Source: Piscinibacter gummiphilus
GTDB lineage: Bacteria; Pseudomonadota; Gammaproteobacteria; Burkholderiales; Burkholderiaceae_C
Direction: 5' to 3'
Length of the DNA: 64,000 nucleotides
Assembly (NCBI RefSeq): GCF_002116905.1
Contig: NZ_CP015118.1
Span: forward strand, 1,922,001 to 1,986,000
Shown here one piece after another: positions 17,681 to 26,459 of this stretch; the first letter of the stretch is position 1; every line of letters starts with the position of its first letter. The notes beneath the pieces are model-generated. The model was not told the DNA's origin. It saw only the letters and a list, made by a program, of their open reading frames with translations, and made no database searches. Both the position numbers and the translations under genes were made by a program.

Positions 17681-17699
17681 GTCTGTCGCATCGACAGAC
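17681..17699. promoter_or_regulatory. Second short inverted repeat before the SRPBCC gene
   Basis: Arms GTCTGTCG and CGACAGAC flank CAT. The repeat lies between the 24-bp palindrome and the ribosome site (GGGAGAGG) of the gene at 17715. It could form a hairpin in the 5' leader or be a second protein site. No matching copy is present before the GFA-like gene. Confidence 0.35.
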
Positions 17700-17714
17700 A
17701 ACGGGAGAGGCCCC

Positions 17715-18140
17715 ATGTGGAACCATGAAGCGAGCATCGAGACCTCCGCGTCCGCGGAGACCCTGTGGCGGTTGTTCGAGGACGTGGCGGGATGGCCGCG
17801 CTGGAACGCCGGCATCGCGCACATCGCGCTGCACGGCACGTTCGCGCGCGGCACCACCTTCACCATGGGGCTGCCCGACGGCGACGCGATCACCAGCACG
17901 CTGACCGAGGTCAGTGCCGGTGTGTGTTTCACCGACGAGACCGTCGTCGACGGCAACCGCGTCGCGGTGGCCCACCTGCTCGTGCCGCTGCGCCACGGCG
18001 GCACGCGCGTCACCTTCCGCACGCAGGTGGACGGACCCGACGACACGGCCATCGGGCCGATGGTGTCGGGTGACTTCGCCGACGTGCTGGACGCGCTCAG
18101 GTCGCTGGCGGAACGCGAGGCCGAACTCGAGGTGTCATGA
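17715..18140 (+). CDS. SRPBCC (START/polyketide cyclase-like) family protein
   Basis: A 141-residue protein with the SRPBCC helix-grip fold pattern: IETSASAETLWRLFEDVAGWPRWNAGIAHI at the start and a long C-terminal helix (VLDALRSLAEREAELE). Such proteins bind small hydrophobic ligands; no ligand can be named. The ATG follows GGGAGAGG. The gene is preceded by the palindrome shared with the GFA-like gene. Its stop is interlocked with that of the convergent ankyrin gene in the sequence TCATGA, so each gene ends in a Ser codon and stop read from the same six bases. Confidence 0.82.
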   Translation: MWNHEASIETSASAETLWRLFEDVAGWPRWNAGIAHIALHGTFARGTTFTMGLPDGDAITSTLTEVSAGVCFTDETVVDGNRVAVAHLLVPLRHGGTRVTFRTQVDGPDDTAIGPMVSGDFADVLDALRSLAEREAELEVS

Positions 18141-18479
18141 CGCGTCGCGCAGCAGCGCGATGATGTCGGTGTGCTTCTTCTCGAAGGCGTAGTCGAACGC
18201 GGTGCGGCCCGACGGGTCCTTCAGGTCGCGCGATGCACCGCCGACCATCAGCGCACGCACCGTCTCGAAGTGCCCCGCATCCGCGGCCAGCATCAACGCG
18301 GTGCGTCCGTCCGCCTGTCGCACATCCGGATCCGCGCCTTTCGCGATCAGCGAGGTCACCGTGGCGGTCTTGCCGAGGCTCGCGGCGGACACGATGGGCG
18401 GCACGGCCGCGGCCTGGGCGAGAGAGAAGAGGGGAACGCTGATCGCGGCGGCGGCCAGCAGGTGCTTGATGCGGGACAT
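18135..18479 (-). CDS. Small exported ankyrin-repeat protein
   Basis: A 114-residue protein with a Sec signal peptide (about 1-23, ending AQA) and two to three ankyrin repeats: SLIAKGADPDVRQADGRTALMLAADAGHFETVRALMVGGAS and DPSGRTAFDYAFEKKH. Ankyrin repeats bind other proteins; the partner is unknown. It is probably periplasmic. It is divergent from the amidase gene at 18639 and interlocked at its stop with the SRPBCC gene. Confidence 0.82.
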   Translation of the reverse strand: MSRIKHLLAAAAISVPLFSLAQAAAVPPIVSAASLGKTATVTSLIAKGADPDVRQADGRTALMLAADAGHFETVRALMVGGASRDLKDPSGRTAFDYAFEKKHTDIIALLRDAS

Positions 18480-18638
18480 GGGACGGGACCTCGGAAGGGG
18501 ACTGCGGAAGAGGACTGCGGACGACGCGGGATCGATAGCAAGCGGCGCGCCACGGACGGATTCCCGTACGCGGTGCGTCGATCGGTGGCACGCGCTTTGC
18601 GAACGGTCGCCGCTCTCATCCTCTCGCACCCATCCCCG

Positions 18639-20387
18639 ATGACTCCCCTGCAGTATCTTTCCCCCTCGTCGCGTGTCACCCGCTTCGCCTGCACGATCCT
18701 CTTCACCGCCGTGCTCGCCGCGTGCGGCGGCAACGACGACGACACCCCCGAAGGCGACGCCGTCGTCCTCAAGGCCGACCGCAAGCCGTTCCCGCTCGTC
18801 GAGGCCACCATCGAAGGCTTCCACGCCGCGATGCGCACGGGCGACGTGTCGTGCCGCGATGTCGTGCAGGGCTACCTCGCGCGCATCGCCGCGTTCGATG
18901 CCGACGCGTCCACCGCGTACCCCGACAGCCCGGCGCTGCACAGCGTGATCGCGACGAACCCCGATGCGCTCGCGAAGGCCGACGAGCTCGACCGCACTTT
19001 CTTCAAGACGGGCAAGATGGTCGGCCCGATGCACTGCGTCACCGTGCTCGCGAAGGACAACTTCGACACGTACGACATGAAGACCACGGCCGGGTCGCTC
19101 GCGCTGAAGAACAACCAGCCGCCCGACGACGCCTACGTGATCAAGAAGATCCGCGATGCCGGTGGCATCATCATCGGCAAGGCGAACATGGACGAGTTCG
19201 CCTTCGGCTTCACCGGCAGCTCGTCGGTGGGCGGCAAGACCAAGAACGCCTACATCCCCGCCAACAGCGCCGGTGGTTCGTCGTCGGGCACGGGCACGTC
19301 CATCGCGACGAACCTCGCGATGATCGGCCTGGGCTCCGACACGGGCGGTTCGGTGCGCGTGCCGTCGGCGGTCGAGGGCCTCTACGGCCTGCGGCCCACG
19401 CTGCGCCTCGTGAGCCAGGACGGCATCGTGCCGCTGGCCCACGGCCAGGACACCGCCGGCCCGCTGTGCCGCCAGGTGCAGGACTGCGCGCTCGTGATGG
19501 ACGCGATGGCCGGCTACGACAGCGCGACCGGCAGCGGCCAGCGCAACGCGAAGGCGTGGGACGCACCGCTCGTGGGCAGCGCCGCGGCCTACGCGTCGAT
19601 GACGATGCAGCCCGCGACTTACATGACGTCGCTGAGCGCGACCGGGCTCAAGGGCGCGCGCATCGGTGTCGTCCGCGGCATGTTCCCCACCGCCAACGCG
19701 AACAACCAGGCCTTCATCGACACGCTCAACGCGGCGCTCGAGGCCATGAAGGCGGCCGGCGCCACGGTGGAGGACGTGGACATCTCCGATCGCACCACCA
19801 TCCTCACCGGCTACTCGAGCCTCTCCACGTACGAGTTCCGCGACAACCTCACCGAGTACCTCAGCTCGTGGAGCTCGGCGGCCGACGCGCACCTGCGCAC
19901 CACGGAGGAAGTGGCCACGGCGCTCGAGACGCTGGAGCCGGACCGTGTCGCGAACTTCAAGTCGTACGTGACCGCGGGCACCAACAAGGAAGCCAACGCG
20001 AACTACCTGCGCAACCTGAAGCCGCGTGACGAGTACGTGATCCCGCGCGTGACCGCCGCGCTCGACAACATCGACTTCACGACGAGCCAGAGCAAGGGCA
20101 TGGCGTACGACGTGCTGGTGTACCCGGTGCTGCAGGGCTTCAACAGCACGAGCGTCAACTCGGGCAGCAACAACCGCCTGAGCCCGTTCACCGGCTTCCC
20201 GGCACTCGCCTTCCCGGCGGGCTTCGTGAAGTCGAAGGACACGTCGACCTCGGTCGAACCGGTGACCTTCGAGATGATCGGCCGCGCCTTCGCCGAACCG
20301 ACGCTGTTCAAGCTGGCCTACGGCTGGCAGAAGACGACGACGGCGCGGGTGCCGAGCCCGCTGGCGCCGGAGCTGGGGGCGAAGTAA
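18639..20387 (+). CDS. Amidase signature family enzyme, predicted lipoprotein
   Basis: A 582-residue amidase. It has a lipobox LAAC (Cys29) after a hydrophobic segment, so the enzyme is likely held on a membrane facing the periplasm. The Ser-cisSer-Lys catalytic set is visible: Lys in VLAKDNFDT (about 147), the cis-Ser in SAGGSSSGTG (about 217) and the nucleophile Ser in GSDTGGSVR (about 240). The substrate is not clear; an amide or peptide amide is possible. The length is above the usual 450-500 because of the signal, a linker and an insertion near 300-330. It is transcribed alone and followed by an inverted-repeat element. Confidence 0.9.
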   Translation: MTPLQYLSPSSRVTRFACTILFTAVLAACGGNDDDTPEGDAVVLKADRKPFPLVEATIEGFHAAMRTGDVSCRDVVQGYLARIAAFDADASTAYPDSPALHSVIATNPDALAKADELDRTFFKTGKMVGPMHCVTVLAKDNFDTYDMKTTAGSLALKNNQPPDDAYVIKKIRDAGGIIIGKANMDEFAFGFTGSSSVGGKTKNAYIPANSAGGSSSGTGTSIATNLAMIGLGSDTGGSVRVPSAVEGLYGLRPTLRLVSQDGIVPLAHGQDTAGPLCRQVQDCALVMDAMAGYDSATGSGQRNAKAWDAPLVGSAAAYASMTMQPATYMTSLSATGLKGARIGVVRGMFPTANANNQAFIDTLNAALEAMKAAGATVEDVDISDRTTILTGYSSLSTYEFRDNLTEYLSSWSSAADAHLRTTEEVATALETLEPDRVANFKSYVTAGTNKEANANYLRNLKPRDEYVIPRVTAALDNIDFTTSQSKGMAYDVLVYPVLQGFNSTSVNSGSNNRLSPFTGFPALAFPAGFVKSKDTSTSVEPVTFEMIGRAFAEPTLFKLAYGWQKTTTARVPSPLAPELGAK

Positions 20388-20426
20388 CCCGCGGTGTGGG
20401 GAGCGGAGAACTGCCCTCCACACCCA

Positions 20427-20492
20427 TGTCATCCCGGCGGAGGCCGGGACCTTCGGCCTGTGTCCAGGGTCCCGGCATTCGCCGGGATGACC
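20427..20492. repeat. GC-rich inverted-repeat element (REP-like), copy 1
   Basis: Left arm at 20427-20451 contains GTCATCCCGGCGGAGGCCGG and the right arm at 20467-20492 is its imperfect complement, ending in CGCCGGGATGACC. It lies between the convergent amidase and pseudouridine synthase genes. The same type of element is found at 27811-27878, again between convergent genes. It may act as a two-way terminator or be a dispersed palindromic repeat. Confidence 0.7.
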
Positions 20493-20517
20493 GTGTTTTC
20501 TTGCGTGTGCTCGCGCG

Positions 20518-21891
20518 TCAGCCGAACGACTCGTCCAGCCGGAGGTAGCGCCACTGCCCCGGCGGCAGGTCCCCCAGCATGACCTTGCCGATGCGCACCC
20601 GCTTGAGCCCCAGCACCTCGAGCCCCACCGCCTCGCACATGCGGCGGATCTGGCGCTTGCGCCCTTCGCGCAGCACGAAGCGCAGCTGGTCGTCGTTGAC
20701 CCACTCGACCTTCGCCTCGCGCAGCTGCACGCCGTCGAGTTCGAGGCCGTGGTTCAGCAGCGCGAGCGAGGCCTGCGACAGCGGCTCGCCGTCGCGGCTC
20801 TTCACGCGCACCAGGTACTCCTTGTCGATCTCGCTGTCGTCGCCGATCAGCTGCTTGGCCACGCGCCCGTCCTGCGTCAGCACGAGCAGGCCGGTGGAGT
20901 CGATGTCGAGGCGGCCGGCGGGAGCCAGGCTGCGCAGGTGCGACAGCAGGAAGCGCGTGCCGGACTGGTCTTCCTGCCACTGGTTCTCTGGCTTCACGAG
21001 CACGTAGGCGGGCTCGTAGCCGTCCTCGGCCTGGCCGCTCACGTAGCCGATGGGCTTGTGGATCAGCACCGTGACGCGCTGGGCCTGCACGTGGCGGGCC
21101 TTCGCGTCGATGGTGATGCGCTGCTCGGGCAGCACGCGCGAGCCCAGTTCGGTGACCACGCGGCCATCGACCCGCACCCAGCCCTTCGGGATCCATTCGT
21201 CGGCCTCGCGGCGCGACGCGATGCCCAGCTCGCTCATGCGCTTGGACAGCCGCATGCTGCCCGGCACCTCGGGGCGCACGACCTCGTCGTCGTCGTCATC
21301 GTCGTCGTCCCGCGCCCGGGGGGCACGGCGCGGCGGGGCCGGGCGGTCGTCGCGGCCGAAGGCCGTGTTGCGGCCGGACGGACGCGGGCCGTGGGGGGCG
21401 GGCGGCGCGGACCGTTCGGCCCGCGGGCCGGGGTTGGCGCTGCGGCGCTGGTCTTCGCGGAACGGCGGACGGCGGTCGTCTCGCTCGGGCGGACGCCGGT
21501 CGTCGCGGGCGTAGCCCGGGCGGGGCGGTTCGTCGCGGCGAGGCGGCCGGCGGTCGTCGCCGCCACCGAAGGCGCTGTTGCGGCGAGGGTCGTCGTCGCG
21601 GCGCGGGGGGCGGCGGTCGTCGGGCCGGCCCGACGGCGGGCCGTCCCGCCGCGGGCGGGCGCCGGGACCTTCGTCGCGGCGGGTGAACTTCTCGGGCGGG
21701 TGGTCGCCGAAGCGCTGCCGCAGCTGGTCCTGGTAGCGCGCGTCGCGCTCGGCCCGCTGGGCTTCGGCCTGGGCGAGGGTGGGGCGTGGCTTGCGCACCC
21801 CCGACCCCACGCCGCGCACCGGGGCGCGGTCGGCGGAGCGTTCGGGGGCGCCGCCCGACTGGGCGGGCTTTTTCAGTTTGATCGTGGCCAT
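20518..21891 (-). CDS. rRNA pseudouridine synthase (RsuA/RluB/RluF family) with long charged N-terminus
   Basis: A 457-residue protein. Residues about 215-450 form the RsuA/RluB/E/F-type enzyme: an S4 RNA-binding start (MRLSKRMSELGIASRREADEWI), the catalytic Asp in GRLDIDSTGLLVLT (about 330), and EGRKRQIRRMCEAVGLEVLGLKRVRIG near the end, which looks most like RluF. The first 210 residues are low-complexity, with many Arg, Asp and Pro in RRDD/RRPP blocks and a run of eight Asp before the enzyme. This tail is probably unstructured and RNA-binding. The start is ATG at 21891; alternatives upstream have no family similarity. XerD follows upstream on the same strand. Confidence 0.88.
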   Translation of the reverse strand: MATIKLKKPAQSGGAPERSADRAPVRGVGSGVRKPRPTLAQAEAQRAERDARYQDQLRQRFGDHPPEKFTRRDEGPGARPRRDGPPSGRPDDRRPPRRDDDPRRNSAFGGGDDRRPPRRDEPPRPGYARDDRRPPERDDRRPPFREDQRRSANPGPRAERSAPPAPHGPRPSGRNTAFGRDDRPAPPRRAPRARDDDDDDDDEVVRPEVPGSMRLSKRMSELGIASRREADEWIPKGWVRVDGRVVTELGSRVLPEQRITIDAKARHVQAQRVTVLIHKPIGYVSGQAEDGYEPAYVLVKPENQWQEDQSGTRFLLSHLRSLAPAGRLDIDSTGLLVLTQDGRVAKQLIGDDSEIDKEYLVRVKSRDGEPLSQASLALLNHGLELDGVQLREAKVEWVNDDQLRFVLREGRKRQIRRMCEAVGLEVLGLKRVRIGKVMLGDLPPGQWRYLRLDESFG

Positions 21892-21914
21892 GCCACGATT
21901 GGAACACGGGGCGT

Positions 21915-22823
21915 TCAGCCGCGGGGATGGTGTGTCGCGTGCAAGGCCTTCAGGCGCTCCCGGGCGACGTGCGTGTAGATCGTCGTGGTGGAGATGTCGG
22001 CGTGCCCCAGCAGCATCTGCACGGCCCGCAGGTCGGCCCCGTGGTTCAGCAGGTGGGTGGCGAAGGCGTGGCGCAGCGTGTGGGGTGACAGCGGCGCCGC
22101 CACGTGGGCCTGCACCGCGTACTTCTTGATCAGCTGCCAGAACATCTGGCGGGTCATCGGGCCGCCGCGGCCGGTCACGAACAGCGCGTCGGACGCCTGG
22201 CCCTTGAGGATCTCGGCCCGCGCCTCGGCGAGGTAGCGGCGCAGCCAGCCGTGGGCTTCCTCGCCGAACGGCACCAGGCGCTCCTTGCTGCCCTTGCCCA
22301 TCACGCGCAGCACGCCTTCGTCGAGCCCCAGGTGAACGGACTTGAGCGTCACCAGTTCGCTCACGCGCAGGCCGCTCGCGTACATCAGCTCGATCATCGT
22401 GCGGTCGCGCAGGCCCAGGGGCACGGCGACGTCGGGCGCGCGCAGCAGGGCCTCGACCTGGGCCTCGCTCAGCACCTTCGGCACGCGCGGCGGCTGTTTC
22501 GCGGCCAGCAGCTTGAGCGTGGGATCGCGCGTGAGCAGGTTCTCGCGCAGCGCCCAGCGGAAGTAGCGCTTGAAGACCGCCAGGCGGCGGTTGGCGCTGG
22601 TGGCCTTGCGGCCCGCGTGGTGGGCCACCGCGTGGGCGCGCAGGTCGGTCTCGGTGGTCTCGTCCAGCGACTTGCCGTGTTCGGCGTCGAGCCACTGGAC
22701 GTAGAGGGTCAGGTCGCGCCGGTAGGCGGCCAGCGTGTTGGCCGCCAGGCCGTCCTCGATCCAGAGCGCATCGATGAAACGGTCGATGGCGCCCTGGCTG
22801 CGTCTCAGCGCGTCCGAACTCAC
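21915..22823 (-). CDS. xerD: Site-specific tyrosine recombinase XerD
   Basis: A 302-residue tyrosine recombinase of XerD size. The N-terminal SAM-like domain covers about 8-95 and the catalytic domain about 115-300. Catalytic residues are visible: Arg in ASGLRVSEL, Lys in GKGSKERLVP, His and Arg in SPHTLRHAFATHLL, His in LLGHADISTTTIYTHV with the Tyr nucleophile. XerC/XerD resolve chromosome dimers at dif. The start is GTG at 22823, overlapping the stop of the Bug-type gene upstream on the same strand, so the two are coupled. No phage or integron genes are near, so I read it as the housekeeping enzyme. Confidence 0.92.
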   Translation of the reverse strand: MSSDALRRSQGAIDRFIDALWIEDGLAANTLAAYRRDLTLYVQWLDAEHGKSLDETTETDLRAHAVAHHAGRKATSANRRLAVFKRYFRWALRENLLTRDPTLKLLAAKQPPRVPKVLSEAQVEALLRAPDVAVPLGLRDRTMIELMYASGLRVSELVTLKSVHLGLDEGVLRVMGKGSKERLVPFGEEAHGWLRRYLAEARAEILKGQASDALFVTGRGGPMTRQMFWQLIKKYAVQAHVAAPLSPHTLRHAFATHLLNHGADLRAVQMLLGHADISTTTIYTHVARERLKALHATHHPRG

Positions 22824-23791
22824 TCGATCTTGAGCTTCTGCGTCGCCACGACCTTCTTGTAGACCTCGTACTCGGCGGCCACCTGCTGCGTGAACTGCGC
22901 CGGCGTGTTGCCGACGAGCAGCGAGCCGGTGCCTTCGATGCGGGCCTTCACGGTCGGGTCTTCCATCGTCTTCTTCACGGCCGCGTAGACCTTGTCGACG
23001 ATGTCCTTCGGCAGGTTCTTCGGCCCCTGGATGCCGTAGTAGGCCATGCGGTTCACCCCCTCGAGGCCCACTTCCTTGAACGTGGGCACGTTCGGCAGCA
23101 CGGCCAGGCGCTCCGGTGCGGCGACGGCGATGGCGACCAGGCGGCCGTCCTTGATGAAGGGCAGGGCGGAGGGCAGGTTGTCGAAGATCATCGGCACCTG
23201 GCCGGCGACCGTGTCGTTCAGGGCCGGGCCCGCGCCGCGGTACGGGATGTGCGTGACGAAGGTGTTCGTGAGGCTCTTGTAGAGCTCGAACTGCATGTGC
23301 CCGATGCCGCCGGTGCCCGACGTGGCGTACGAGTACTTGCCGGGGTTCTTCTTCAGCTCGGCGATGAAGCCCTTGTAGTCCTTCGCGGGGAAGCTCGGGT
23401 GCACGGCGATCACGTTGGGCGTGGCCGCCACGTTGATGATCTGCGTGAAGTCGGTGATCGGGTTGTAGCCGATCTTCGGGTTGATGGCCGGGTTCGACGC
23501 GGTGGTGGACACGGTGGCGATGCCGAGCGTGTAGCCGTCGGCCGGCGAGCGCGCGATCTCGTTCGCGCCGATCGAGCCGCCGCCACCGGCCTTGTTCTCG
23601 ACGATGACGGTCTGGCCCAGCGGCCCGTTCAGCTTCTCGGAGAGCACGCGCGCGATGATGTCGGTGGTGCCGCCGGGGGCGAACGGCACGACGAGGCGCA
23701 CGGGCTTGGTCGGGTAGGCGGCCTGGGCCCACGCGCCGGAGGCGCTGAAGAGGGCGAGGGCGGCGGTGGCGACGAGGGTACGGCGTTGCAT
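22820..23791 (-). CDS. Bug-family tripartite tricarboxylate transporter substrate-binding protein
   Basis: A 323-residue periplasmic binding protein with a signal peptide ending WAQA (about 24). The mature sequence begins YPTKPVRLVVPFAPGGTTDIIARVL, the Bug/TctC hallmark, and has AGGGGSIGANEIARSPADGYTL, ATSGTGGIGHMQFELYKS and HIPYRGAGPALND. Such proteins are very numerous in Burkholderiales and mostly lack partner genes, as here. The ligand is probably a carboxylate. It is divergent from the AEC transporter at 23999, and its stop overlaps the xerD start. Confidence 0.93.
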   Translation of the reverse strand: MQRRTLVATAALALFSASGAWAQAAYPTKPVRLVVPFAPGGTTDIIARVLSEKLNGPLGQTVIVENKAGGGGSIGANEIARSPADGYTLGIATVSTTASNPAINPKIGYNPITDFTQIINVAATPNVIAVHPSFPAKDYKGFIAELKKNPGKYSYATSGTGGIGHMQFELYKSLTNTFVTHIPYRGAGPALNDTVAGQVPMIFDNLPSALPFIKDGRLVAIAVAAPERLAVLPNVPTFKEVGLEGVNRMAYYGIQGPKNLPKDIVDKVYAAVKKTMEDPTVKARIEGTGSLLVGNTPAQFTQQVAAEYEVYKKVVATQKLKIE

Positions 23792-23998
23792 GCGGAACTC
23801 CTGAAACAACAGATGAAGAGGAACCGTGGGTGGCGCCTGCCCTGCAGCGGGCGCCAAGGGTCGAGCGGGCCGGTCTCCGGGCAGTATCGCCCATGAAACG
23901 AGGATCCGGGGTCGAGCCGTCACGGACCATGTTGCACGGGTCCCGGGGCCTTCCTGACTGTGGAAACTACGCAGCCCGGGCGCTGGCACACTGGGCCG

Positions 23999-24901
23999 AT
24001 GTCCACCGCGCTGTTGTTGCTTCCCGACTTCCTGCTGATCGTCTGCGGCTTCTGCCTGTGCCGGTGGACGGCGCTGAACCGGCCCGTGTGGGAGGCCGCC
24101 GAGCAGCTGGTGTACTACCTGCTGTTCCCGGTGCTGCTGTTCAACTCGGTGATGCGCAGCCCGCTGCAGCCGACGCAGACGCTGAGCCTCACGCTGGGCG
24201 GGGTCGCGCTGCTCGCCTGCGGCATCGCGCTCGCGTTCGCGGTGAAGCTCTGGCCGGGCGTGGACGCGCGGCTGCATGCATCGGGCGCACAGGTGGCGTT
24301 CCGCTTCAATTCCTTCATCGCGCTGGCGCTGGCCGAGCGCCTGGGCGGCCCCACGGGGGTGGCCTGGATGGCACTGCTGCTGGCCATCGGCGTGCCCATC
24401 TGCAACGTGGCGGCCGTGTGGCCGCTCGCGCGCCACGGCGGGCATTCGTACGCCCGCGAGATCATCCGCAACCCGCTGATCGTCGCGACCTTGCTGGGCC
24501 TCGCAGCCAACCTCGCGGGGGTGACCTTCCCCGAAGCGGTGGGCACCACGCTGCAGCGCATCGGCGTGGCCGCGCTGCCGGTGGGCCTGCTGGCCGTGGG
24601 GGCGGGCCTGAAGCTGGGCGGTCTCAAGGCGTCGCCGATGCTGACCACGGCCTTCATCGGCATCCGCCACGCCATCCTGCCGCTCGTGGGCATCGGGCTC
24701 GCGCTGCTGTTCGCGCTGTCGCCCGAGCAGCGGCTGATCCTCGTGCTGTTCGCGTCGATGCCGACGGCGTCCAGCGCCTACGTGCTGGCGGCCCGCATGG
24801 GCGGCGACGGGGCCTTCGTGGCCGGGCTCGTGTCGCTGTCGATCCTGCTCGGCATGGTGACGATTCCGTGGTGGATCGCCGTCCTGGGTTGGGTCACCTG
24901 A
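23999..24901 (+). CDS. AEC (auxin efflux carrier) family transporter
   Basis: A 300-residue membrane protein with about ten predicted helices. The family's two-repeat layout is visible: a first half starting LLLPDFLLIVCGFCLCRW and a second half starting about residue 165 after REIIRNPLIVATLLGLAANL. Bacterial AEC proteins carry dicarboxylates such as malate or related organic acids. The neighbouring divergent Bug-type binding protein also points to carboxylates, but no shared control is proved. The stop overlaps the convergent queG stop by eight bases. Confidence 0.9.
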   Translation: MSTALLLLPDFLLIVCGFCLCRWTALNRPVWEAAEQLVYYLLFPVLLFNSVMRSPLQPTQTLSLTLGGVALLACGIALAFAVKLWPGVDARLHASGAQVAFRFNSFIALALAERLGGPTGVAWMALLLAIGVPICNVAAVWPLARHGGHSYAREIIRNPLIVATLLGLAANLAGVTFPEAVGTTLQRIGVAALPVGLLAVGAGLKLGGLKASPMLTTAFIGIRHAILPLVGIGLALLFALSPEQRLILVLFASMPTASSAYVLAARMGGDGAFVAGLVSLSILLGMVTIPWWIAVLGWVT

Positions 24902-25994
24902 GGGCCCAGTCGATGTGCTCCTGCACGAGGGGCGAGGCGGCGTCGCGGGCCGCTTCGAGCGCGGCGCGCACGTCCGCGAGCGACGGGTCGGCCCGCAGCG
25001 CGTTGCCCAGGCCCACCGCGAGGTTGCGCCGCCAGCGTTCGTAGCCGATGCGGCGGATGGGGCCGCCTTCCGTGTGGCGGAGGAAGTCGGCCTCGGTCCA
25101 GGCCCAGAGCTGCAGCAGCGTGGGATGCAGCAGCGGGGCGCGCGGGTCGAAGTCGGGCAGGGTGCTGCGCTGGGCGTACTTGTTCCAGGGGCACACCAGC
25201 TGGCAGTCGTCGCAGCCGTAGATGCGGTTGCCGATCAGCGGGCGCAGGTCTTCGGGGATCGCGCCGTCGTGTTCGATCGTCAGGTACGAGATGCAACGGC
25301 GGGCGTCCACGCGGTAGGGCGCGACGATGGCTCGCGTGGGGCACACGTCGATGCAGGCCGAACACGAGCCGCAGTGCGGGGTCACGGGTTCGGACAGCGG
25401 CAGCGGCAGGTCGATGTAGATCTCGCCGAGGAAGAACATCGAGCCCGCCTCGCGGTGCAGCGTGAGGGTGTGCTTGCCGCGCCAGCCGATGCCGCTGCGC
25501 GAGGCGAGCTCCACCTCCAGCACCGGCGCCGAGTCGGTGAAGACGCGGTGGCCCAGCGGCCCCACGGCCTCGGCGAGGCGGTCGGCGAGCTTCTGCAGCC
25601 GGTTGCGCAACACCTTGTGGTAGTCGCGGCCGCGGGCGTACGTGGACACGCCCGCGTTCTCCGGCCGTGCGAGGTGCGCCCATTCGACGGCCTGCCAGTC
25701 GTTGTCGCCGTCGTGGCGCGTGCGAGGCAGGTAGTCCATGCGCGCCGTGATGACCCGCACGGTGCCCGGCACCAGCTCGGCGGGCCGCGCGCGCTTGAGG
25801 CCGTGGGTGGCCATGTAGGCCATCGAGCCGTGGAAACCGTGGTCGAGCCAGGCCAAAAGTCCCGGTTCGGCCGAGGACAGATCCACATCCGCCACGCCGA
25901 TCTGGGAAAATCCGAGCGAACGCGCCCAGCCGCGCAGCTGTTCCACCAGCGCGGCGGGGTCCCCCACCTGATCCATGTTCCGGGCGTCCGACAT
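24894..25994 (-). CDS. queG: Epoxyqueuosine reductase QueG
   Basis: A 366-residue enzyme that carries out the last step of queuosine synthesis in tRNA, reducing epoxyqueuosine with a cobalamin and two 4Fe-4S clusters. Cluster motifs are CGSCSACIDVCPT (about 213-225) and CDDCQLVCPWN (about 260-270), with CISYLT between. The N-terminal cobalamin-binding domain includes GFSQIGVADVDLSSAEP and the DYHKVLRNRL segment. The C-terminal part has HEAT-like helices. The start ATG touches the TTG start of the divergent tsaE gene directly. The queG/tsaE/amidase/mutL grouping is also known in E. coli. Confidence 0.95.
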   Translation of the reverse strand: MSDARNMDQVGDPAALVEQLRGWARSLGFSQIGVADVDLSSAEPGLLAWLDHGFHGSMAYMATHGLKRARPAELVPGTVRVITARMDYLPRTRHDGDNDWQAVEWAHLARPENAGVSTYARGRDYHKVLRNRLQKLADRLAEAVGPLGHRVFTDSAPVLEVELASRSGIGWRGKHTLTLHREAGSMFFLGEIYIDLPLPLSEPVTPHCGSCSACIDVCPTRAIVAPYRVDARRCISYLTIEHDGAIPEDLRPLIGNRIYGCDDCQLVCPWNKYAQRSTLPDFDPRAPLLHPTLLQLWAWTEADFLRHTEGGPIRRIGYERWRRNLAVGLGNALRADPSLADVRAALEAARDAASPLVQEHIDWALR

Positions 25995-26459
25995 TTGCCG
26001 ATTCTAGAAACCCGCACCCAGGCGTGGCCCGACGAGGCCGCGTGCCAGCAGTCCGCAGCCCTTCTCGCGGCCCGGCCGGCGCTTCGCCGGGCGTTCGTCG
26101 AACTGCACGGCACCCTCGGCGCCGGCAAGACCACTTTCGCACGCCACCTGCTGCAGGCGCTGGGCGTCACCGGCCGCATCAAGAGTCCCACCTACGCGGT
26201 GATGGAAGCCTACCCGCTGGAGGGTTTCACGGCCTGGCACTTCGATTTCTACCGCTTCAACGACCCGCAGGAATTCGAAGACGCAGGCTTCCGCGACGTG
26301 TTCGCCAGCCAGGGACTCAAGCTCGCCGAGTGGCCCGAGAAGGCCGAGGGTCTGCTGCCCGAACCCGACCTGCGGATGGAACTTGTCCCACTCGACGGAG
26401 ACGAACGCCGCGTGACCTTCACCGCCTGCACCCCCCTCGGCCAGGAGCTGCTGCCTTGA
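25995..26459 (+). CDS. tsaE: tRNA threonylcarbamoyladenosine biosynthesis ATPase TsaE
   Basis: A 154-residue P-loop ATPase of the TsaBDE complex, which makes t6A37 in tRNA. Walker A is LHGTLGAGKTTFAR (Lys45), followed by VTGRIKSPTYAVMEAY (switch and Thr/Ser region), the DFYRF motif and a C-terminal AEWPEK segment. The only usable start is TTG at 25995 (ATT at 26001 is less likely), directly back to back with the queG ATG. Both genes therefore have no spacer and the promoters must lie inside each other's coding sequence. The stop overlaps the start of the amidase gene. Confidence 0.9.
   Translation: MPILETRTQAWPDEAACQQSAALLAARPALRRAFVELHGTLGAGKTTFARHLLQALGVTGRIKSPTYAVMEAYPLEGFTAWHFDFYRFNDPQEFEDAGFRDVFASQGLKLAEWPEKAEGLLPEPDLRMELVPLDGDERRVTFTACTPLGQELLP

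Noticed and set aside
21915..22823. XerD as part of a mobile element or integron
   Set aside because: No integrase-type N-terminus, attachment repeats, cassette sites or phage genes are nearby; size and motifs fit housekeeping XerD.
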